Of a DNA stretch of 12,938 nt, positions 8,267-12,938 are shown in pieces. The position numbers were made by a program, and so were the translations under genes. The first letter of the stretch is position 1. Each line of letters opens with the position of its first letter. Below the pieces are notes generated by a model. The model was given only the letters and a program-made list of their open reading frames with translations. It had not been told where the DNA came from and did no database searches. The stretch covers positions 1-12,938 of the forward strand of contig JAFYQY010000196.1 of assembly GCA_017559685.1 (NCBI GenBank), written 5' to 3'. Origin of the DNA: Alistipes sp. (lineage in GTDB: Bacteria; Bacteroidota; Bacteroidia; Bacteroidales; Rikenellaceae).

Positions 8267-10450
8267 ATGAAAAATCTTAAAATGATATATTCGTTGTTGG
8301 TCGTTTTGGTTGCAGGACTCTTTGCGTCTTGTACCACCGACCCATACACACCAGGTGAGGTGCCTTCGGGTCCTCAGGTGTGCTTCTCGAATCAGAACGC
8401 AGCCATTTTGGAGGTTGCGGGCGAGGGCGATGGCGATATCCAGAATATCATCTTGACTCGTATCGTAGCAGATGAAGCTTTGGAGGTATACGTTATCGCT
8501 GACGCTGGCGAGAACGCTTCGATGTTCTCGATTCCTGAGAAGGTAACCTTCGCTGCGGGCGAGACTGTAGCAAACTTAGCTATCGACGTTGACAGCGCAT
8601 TGATGGAGGAGGATAAGATCTATTCGGTATCTCTTCTTCTTGCAGACGAGAAGCAGGGTACCCCTTACGGAGACAGCAGCTTCACAGCAAAGTTCAAGCT
8701 CTTCCCTTGGACTTTGATCGACACTGACAACAACAAAGAGACTACCGAGTATGGTAAGCTCCGTGGTGGTGATGCTTTGACTGGTTTGTTTGATGCTGAG
8801 AACGTTCTTTCAGAGATCGACGTAACCATCTATAAGCACAAGAAGACAAATGGTCTCTATATGGTTGAGAATCCTTGGGCAAAGATGATTGTTCCTGTTC
8901 TCGGTATCGAGAGCGAGGAGGCTATCGCTGATGCAGGTTTCAAGCACACCGCTACAAACCTCGTCATCAACTGCGTAGACCCTACAAAGTGCTACATCGA
9001 GAAGCAGGCAACAGGCTTGACTTATTCGTCGTATGGCGATATGTTGATTGCATCGGACTACCACCCAACAAGCAACCCTACAGGTCTTGCAGGAACTCTC
9101 GAGGATGGCGTATTGACATTCCCAGCTGAGGCACTTCTTTGCGGTTTGAGCAAGCTCGAGGGCGGTACAATGTTCGAGAGCAACCTCAGTGGTGCTTTCC
9201 GTCTTGTACTCCCAGGCTGCACTGCTGTTGATTACACTTTGACTGTTGACTACCTCGGTATGGAGGTTTCACCAGATATGAAGAACGTAATTGCTAAGTT
9301 TAACATCAACTATGGTAGCGACGTTGCAGGCTTGAAGTACTACTTCGCTGAGGGTAACGTTTTGGCTAACCCTGAGGCAGCAATCGACGCTCTTATCAAC
9401 GGTACAGCAAAAGACATCCGTGAGGTTGAGGATTTCACTAAGGAGGGTAAGACTCTTACTCTCGAGACTACAATCGAGGAGGGCGGTCTCTACACTATTG
9501 TTCTTGCAGCTGTAGCAGCAGATAACACTTTGGTTAAGAAGACCGTAGCTTTGGATTCGTTCTACTACTCTGGTCTTGGCGACACAGGTAGCCACCCTTG
9601 CGAGTTCGAGGTTGTTGCAGGTAAATACACCGCCTACAACACCGTAGAGGAGGGTCAGGAGATTGGCGACTACAACGCTTTGGGTTACAACATTAAGGGT
9701 AAGGACTTGAAGGAGTTGTATGTTGGTTGCTGGGCAACAACTGAGTTCAACAAGTATCTCGAGACCAAAGGTAACACAGTTGAGAAGCTCGTTAAGGAGG
9801 CTGGTCTCGTATCGTTCAACCTTGCTGAGTTGACAGAGGTTCACTCTGCAGCAGGTAAGAACGGTAGCTTGGAGGGTCTTACTGCAGAGACTAACTACAC
9901 CGTAGTAGTATACGTAGTGAACGACTATCAGGAGACCGGCTATAAGACTATTGAGGTAACGACAGATAAGGCTCCTGTTTACACAGGCGACTTCGGCGTA
10001 GGTAAGTACCTCTGGAAGTATGAGAGCGGAAAGACCAAGTATGAGTCTATCATCGAGATTCAGAGCTACCAGGGAAGCTCAACTCGCTTCGTTGTTAAGA
10101 ACCTCGGTATCGAGGACGGTTCGGAGTGGTACGCTACTTACGACGAGGAGGCTGGTACACTCACCCTCGATGGTAAGGTACGTGGCCGTGAGAAGGAGGG
10201 CAACCTCTTCGGTGTAATCTTCGGTAACATCGATGCTGATACCATCTATACATTCCACTCTATTGCTAAGTGCGGTACTGCTGGTTACAAGAACGACCCA
10301 TTCATCTTCGAGGTTGATAAGGATACCAAGAAGTTGACTGGTCACTCGAACAGCACATTGACAGTTTACACTCAGAAGAGCGGTAAGACTGCTACTTATG
10401 CTAAGTTCGACGCATCAACAAGCACAACAATCACTCCATACACAGAGTAG
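8267..10450 (+). CDS. Large multidomain surface lipoprotein, unknown family, third gene of the SusCD operon
   Basis: I do not recognise this 727-residue protein as a named family. It starts MKNLKMIYS with a lipobox FASC (Cys22), so it is a lipoprotein. Four regions can be seen. Region 30-148 is a beta-rich Ig/Calx-beta-like domain (acidic, VYVIADAG, VTFAAGETVANLAIDVD). Region 150-330 contains IDVTIYKHKKTNGLYMVENPW (184-204), which resembles the 'glYrl-NPy' motif I know from other Bacteroidota surface lipoproteins. Two fibronectin-III-like modules follow, about 330-437 (ends GGLYTIVLAAVAAD) and about 445-567 (ends ETNYTVVVYVVND). Region 570-727 is a beta-rich tail (YTGDFGVGKYLWKYESG). It occupies the SusE/SusF-like third position and follows the susD-like gene by 24 bp. 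Such proteins usually present extra binding modules at the surface. No catalytic motif is seen. It is acidic, with the same codon bias as its neighbours. Role as an accessory binding protein is inferred from position. Confidence 0.85.
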   Translation: MKNLKMIYSLLVVLVAGLFASCTTDPYTPGEVPSGPQVCFSNQNAAILEVAGEGDGDIQNIILTRIVADEALEVYVIADAGENASMFSIPEKVTFAAGETVANLAIDVDSALMEEDKIYSVSLLLADEKQGTPYGDSSFTAKFKLFPWTLIDTDNNKETTEYGKLRGGDALTGLFDAENVLSEIDVTIYKHKKTNGLYMVENPWAKMIVPVLGIESEEAIADAGFKHTATNLVINCVDPTKCYIEKQATGLTYSSYGDMLIASDYHPTSNPTGLAGTLEDGVLTFPAEALLCGLSKLEGGTMFESNLSGAFRLVLPGCTAVDYTLTVDYLGMEVSPDMKNVIAKFNINYGSDVAGLKYYFAEGNVLANPEAAIDALINGTAKDIREVEDFTKEGKTLTLETTIEEGGLYTIVLAAVAADNTLVKKTVALDSFYYSGLGDTGSHPCEFEVVAGKYTAYNTVEEGQEIGDYNALGYNIKGKDLKELYVGCWATTEFNKYLETKGNTVEKLVKEAGLVSFNLAELTEVHSAAGKNGSLEGLTAETNYTVVVYVVNDYQETGYKTIEVTTDKAPVYTGDFGVGKYLWKYESGKTKYESIIEIQSYQGSSTRFVVKNLGIEDGSEWYATYDEEAGTLTLDGKVRGREKEGNLFGVIFGNIDADTIYTFHSIAKCGTAGYKNDPFIFEVDKDTKKLTGHSNSTLTVYTQKSGKTATYAKFDASTSTTITPYTE

Positions 10451-10458
10451 GTTGCAAT

Positions 10459-10474
10459 AAGAACGAAAGTTCTT
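10459..10474 (+). other. Short GAAA-tetraloop hairpin after the third operon gene
   Basis: AAGAAC-GAAA-GTTCTT forms a 6-bp stem closed by a GNRA-type tetraloop. It begins 8 nt after the TAG stop of the multidomain lipoprotein gene. It is too AT-rich to be a terminator alone. It may stabilise the 3' end of the upstream mRNA or act with the larger hairpin that follows. Confidence 0.5.
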
Positions 10475-10484
10475 TGACTTAATA

Positions 10485-10525
10485 ACACTACAAGCCGACC
10501 ATTCAATGCGGTCGGCTTGCAGTGT
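10485..10525 (+). terminator. GC-rich stem-loop between the lipoprotein and protease genes (terminator or attenuator)
   Basis: A perfect 10-bp stem, CAAGCCGACC (10491-10500) with GGTCGGCTTG (10510-10519), has a 9-nt loop. After one mismatch it extends by 5 more pairs (ACACT with AGTGT). The T-rich stretch comes only 12-25 nt later (10537-10550), so it is not a textbook intrinsic terminator. It lies just before the protease ATG (10555) with no convincing promoter in between. It probably acts as a partial terminator or processing site that lowers protease expression relative to SusCD. Confidence 0.65.
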
Positions 10526-10554
10526 CTAAATAACGACTTTAATACTTTTTGTAT

Positions 10555-12525
10555 ATGTTTTTATCCATAAGAAAATTTGGCGTTTGCGCACTATTGGCAT
10601 CGATGCTCAGCGGTTGCATCTCGCACGAGGAGGCTATCGTTATTGGGTGTCAGGAGTGCAGTTCTATGGCTAAGATTATCAACTCGTCTCGTTCGGCCGA
10701 GGCAGGTACGTTGCTCATCAAGTTCAATGAGAAGGCTACACTTGCTTTCGAGAGCGCAAAGAGCAGCGACATCACTCGCTCGAATATCGGAGAGTTGAAC
10801 TTGGCATTGAACGAGATTCACGCAACCTCGATCGAGCGCCTTTTCCCTATCGATGAGCGCCACGAGGAGCGTACTCGCAAGGCGGGCTTGCACCGTTGGT
10901 ATGTGCTCTCGTTCGACAACGAGGTGGAGCTCGAGAAGGCAGCCAAGGCATTGGCTCATATCGGCGACGTTGAGATTGTGCAGTACAACTCGATACTCTC
11001 GCACCAGCCTTCGGCAGTTGTTCCTGCGGAGGTAGGCGCATCGACACGTCTTGCTGTAAGCTCGGTGAACGACCCTGCATTCAAGGATCAGTGGCACTAC
11101 TACAACACAGGTAGCGGCATTCACGAGAAGCAGGTGGCAGGTATGGACGTCAATGTTAAGGATGCTTGGCAGTATTGTACCGGCGACTCTTCTATTATCG
11201 TAGCGGTTATCGACGAGGGTGTAGACTACACTCACGAGGATTTGAAGGCCAATATGTGGGTAAACACAGGCGAAATCGCAGGTAACGGCATCGACGATGA
11301 CAAAAACGGCTACATCGATGACGTTCACGGCTACAATCACTGCACGGGAGGCGAAGTATCGTGGAATGTGAGTGGTGATAGCGGTCACGGAACGCACGTT
11401 GCGGGTACTGTTGCGGCGGTAAACAACAACGGCAAGGGCGTTTGCGGTGTAGCAGGTGGCGACGGTTCGGGCAATGGCGTACGCATTATGTCGTCACAGC
11501 TCTTCAGCGGTAAGGCAAAGGGTACCGCCGAGGTTAGTGCTCGAGCATTTAAGTACGCTGCGGATAACGGCGCTGTGATTGCTCAGTGTTCGTGGGGTTA
11601 TGACGCTAAAGATGGCGTTCCACAGGTTACCAGCGACTTACAATACAAGCGTAGCGCAGGTGCTGAGTACGACGGTATTCTCTACTTCCAGAGCGTGAAG
11701 AATAGCGACGCTTTGGACGGTGGTTTGGTGGTATTCGCAGCAGGTAACGACGGAATTGGTTATTCGGGTTATCCTGGTGGTTATCGAGACTTTATCTCGG
11801 TGGCAGCGACAGGTTGCGACGGTATGCCAGCATACTACACCAACTATGGCCCAGGTGTAAATATCAGCGCACCAGGTGGCGATATGAAGAACCACGGCAA
11901 TGCGGGTGGTGTACTTTCTACCTTGCCAAACAATAAGTATGGCTATATGCAGGGTACTTCGATGGCGTGTCCTCACGCATCGGGAGTGGCTGCGCTCGGT
12001 TTGGCATACGCAAAGCAGTTGGGCAAGAGTTTCTCGTTGGAGGAGTTCACTTCGATGTTCCTCCTCTCGACCAACAATTTCGACAAAGAGTTGGAGGCAA
12101 ACGAGAACTTCTCATTCAACTACCCAGGCAAGATGGGTACAGGCCATATCGACGCCTTGCGTATGTTGATGAACGTGGAGGGTACTCCTTGCGTATCGGT
12201 AAAGAAGGGACAGCTCGTAATGATTGACCTTCGCCCATACCTCGGCGACGGTACGCTCGATATCGTTGTGCGTGATAACTTGGATAGTTCGACCATTATG
12301 TCGGATGCTGATAAGGCTAAGTTGGGCGTAACTAACGGCCCTCGTATCTCGTCGAACAAACTCATCATCACTTGCGAGCAGGCAGGTCACGGCTACATCA
12401 ACGTATCGTGCGTTATCGGTGGCAAAGAGGCAGGCTCGGACGACAAGATGGGTGGTCGAGTAAGCACCAAGCGTTTGGCAATCATCGTACGTGATAGCAA
12501 CACAACTAACGGAGGTTGGATGTAA
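10555..12525 (+). CDS. Lipoprotein subtilisin-like serine protease (S8 family)
   Basis: A secreted, probably outer-membrane-anchored endopeptidase. The 656-residue protein has a lipoprotein signal with lipobox LSGC (Cys21). A propeptide-like region (about 50-150) contains GTLLIKF (51-57) and RWYVLSFD (114-121), a pattern like the N-terminal prodomain of fervidolysin-type subtilases. The S8 domain (about 185-540) has all catalytic residues: Asp220 (AVIDEG), His278 (SGHGTHVAGT), the oxyanion Asn398 (FAAGND) and Ser469 (GTSMACPH). An acidic loop, GIDDDKNGYIDD (245-256), looks like a calcium site. A beta-rich C-terminal domain (about 545-650) has no assigned function. I chose the ATG at 10555 over the TTG at 10549 because it gives a normal signal peptide. 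There is no Shine-Dalgarno site. It follows the SusCD lipoprotein genes after two hairpins and precedes a lipocalin-like gene by 18 bp, so it probably belongs to the same locus and supplies peptides to the importer. Confidence 0.94.
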   Translation: MFLSIRKFGVCALLASMLSGCISHEEAIVIGCQECSSMAKIINSSRSAEAGTLLIKFNEKATLAFESAKSSDITRSNIGELNLALNEIHATSIERLFPIDERHEERTRKAGLHRWYVLSFDNEVELEKAAKALAHIGDVEIVQYNSILSHQPSAVVPAEVGASTRLAVSSVNDPAFKDQWHYYNTGSGIHEKQVAGMDVNVKDAWQYCTGDSSIIVAVIDEGVDYTHEDLKANMWVNTGEIAGNGIDDDKNGYIDDVHGYNHCTGGEVSWNVSGDSGHGTHVAGTVAAVNNNGKGVCGVAGGDGSGNGVRIMSSQLFSGKAKGTAEVSARAFKYAADNGAVIAQCSWGYDAKDGVPQVTSDLQYKRSAGAEYDGILYFQSVKNSDALDGGLVVFAAGNDGIGYSGYPGGYRDFISVAATGCDGMPAYYTNYGPGVNISAPGGDMKNHGNAGGVLSTLPNNKYGYMQGTSMACPHASGVAALGLAYAKQLGKSFSLEEFTSMFLLSTNNFDKELEANENFSFNYPGKMGTGHIDALRMLMNVEGTPCVSVKKGQLVMIDLRPYLGDGTLDIVVRDNLDSSTIMSDADKAKLGVTNGPRISSNKLIITCEQAGHGYINVSCVIGGKEAGSDDKMGGRVSTKRLAIIVRDSNTTNGGWM

Positions 12526-12529
12526 AAAT

Positions 12530-12535
12530 AGGAGG
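12530..12535 (+). promoter_or_regulatory. Consensus Shine-Dalgarno site before the last gene
   Basis: AGGAGG lies 8 nt before the ATG at 12544, an ideal spacing. It sits in an 18-bp gap after the protease stop codon. This fixes the start of the last gene and is unusual for a phylum that rarely relies on Shine-Dalgarno pairing. Confidence 0.75.
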
Positions 12536-12543
12536 CTGAAGAT

Positions 12544-12938
12544 ATGAAAATCACAAAGATATTTATAGCTATTTTGGCACTCTGCGCAGCTGTTGCGTGC
12601 AACCCTAACAATGGCGGCAACAACGGTGGTGGCGGAGTTGATGACATCTGGGGCGACAATGGCTCGCCTGTAGGTGAGTGGGCATTGACCGAGTGGAACA
12701 AGTCGAACGACCTCCCATTTGGAGTCTATTTGTGCCTCAACGAGGATAACACCTTCGACCTCTATCAGCACACCTCGAATGTGTTGTGGGTGCACTACAC
12801 AGGCACGTACTCGCTCAAGGGCAACACCCTTTCGGGTGTATATAGCGACGGCGAGAGTTGGGCTAACGATTATACTATCAAGTATAACAAGGTTGCCGAG
12901 CCGAAGCAAATTTCACTTACCAGCACAGGCAATGTGGG
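12544..12938 (+). CDS. Lipocalin-like lipoprotein, N-terminal part (cut by window end)
   Basis: The first 131 codons are visible and the frame stays open to the window edge. The protein starts MKITKIFIA with a lipobox AVAC (Cys19), followed by a flexible Asn/Gly-rich linker (NPNNGGNNGGGG, 20-31). A beta-rich domain begins with VGEWALTEW (43-51), the G-x-W pattern of lipocalin-like folds. Strands such as FDLYQHTS, GTYSLKGNTLSGVYSDG and YTIKYNK follow, resembling the small lipocalin-like lipoproteins common in Bacteroidota. It follows the protease by 18 bp with a perfect Shine-Dalgarno site, so the two are co-transcribed. Possible roles are binding of a hydrophobic or peptide ligand, or modulation of the protease; neither can be shown here. 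The C-terminus is not seen, so total length and any extra domain are unknown. Confidence 0.85.
   Translation, partial: MKITKIFIAILALCAAVACNPNNGGNNGGGGVDDIWGDNGSPVGEWALTEWNKSNDLPFGVYLCLNEDNTFDLYQHTSNVLWVHYTGTYSLKGNTLSGVYSDGESWANDYTIKYNKVAEPKQISLTSTGNV

Noticed and set aside
10544..10551. Possible -7 promoter box (TACTTTTTG-like) for the protease gene
   Set aside because: The spacing inside the box is one base too long for TAnnTTTG, and it ends 3 nt before the ATG, which would leave almost no leader.
10591..11397. 268-codon open frame antisense to the protease gene
   Set aside because: It is a shadow of the subtilase coding region; no start context or domain supports it.

Overview
The window looks like chromosomal DNA of a Bacteroidota bacterium, most likely order Bacteroidales. 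The reasons are a SusC/SusD pair, promoters of the TAnnTTTG type (three good copies), mostly A-rich leaders without a Shine-Dalgarno site, and several lipoproteins with signals typical of that phylum. Heavy use of TCG for Ser and GAG for Glu would fit Rikenellaceae/Alistipes-like relatives, but I cannot fix a genus.

Left part (1-2936), all on the minus strand, is housekeeping. It holds the 5' end of proS (archaeal/eukaryotic-type prolyl-tRNA synthetase, cut by the window edge), an exported two-domain metallophosphatase/5'-nucleotidase, and purC (SAICAR synthetase). purC and the nucleotidase are 67 bp apart with a stem-loop between them. They probably form one transcript that starts at a TATCTTTG box just upstream of purC. 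proS has its own promoter box and a short palindromic leader.

A 0.4-kb AT-rich divergent region (2937-3332) separates purC from a plus-strand operon. Its susC-side promoter is the best in the window: TTTG, 20 bp, TATCTTTG.

Right part (3333-12938) is a nutrient-acquisition cassette in this order: SusC-like TonB-dependent transporter, SusD-like lipoprotein, a 727-residue multidomain lipoprotein of unknown family, two tandem stem-loops, a lipoprotein subtilisin-like (S8) protease with intact catalytic residues, and a lipocalin-like lipoprotein cut by the window end. There is no glycoside hydrolase, polysaccharide lyase, sulfatase or sensor/regulator in view. The only degradative enzyme is a protease, so the most economical reading is a protein/peptide-utilisation locus. 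In that model the surface protease and binding lipoproteins deliver peptides to a SusC/SusD importer, as in the RagAB peptide importer of Porphyromonas gingivalis. The substrate is an inference. Near-exclusive CGT for Arg in the susC-like gene suggests high expression. I saw no mobile element, CRISPR array, tRNA or rRNA.
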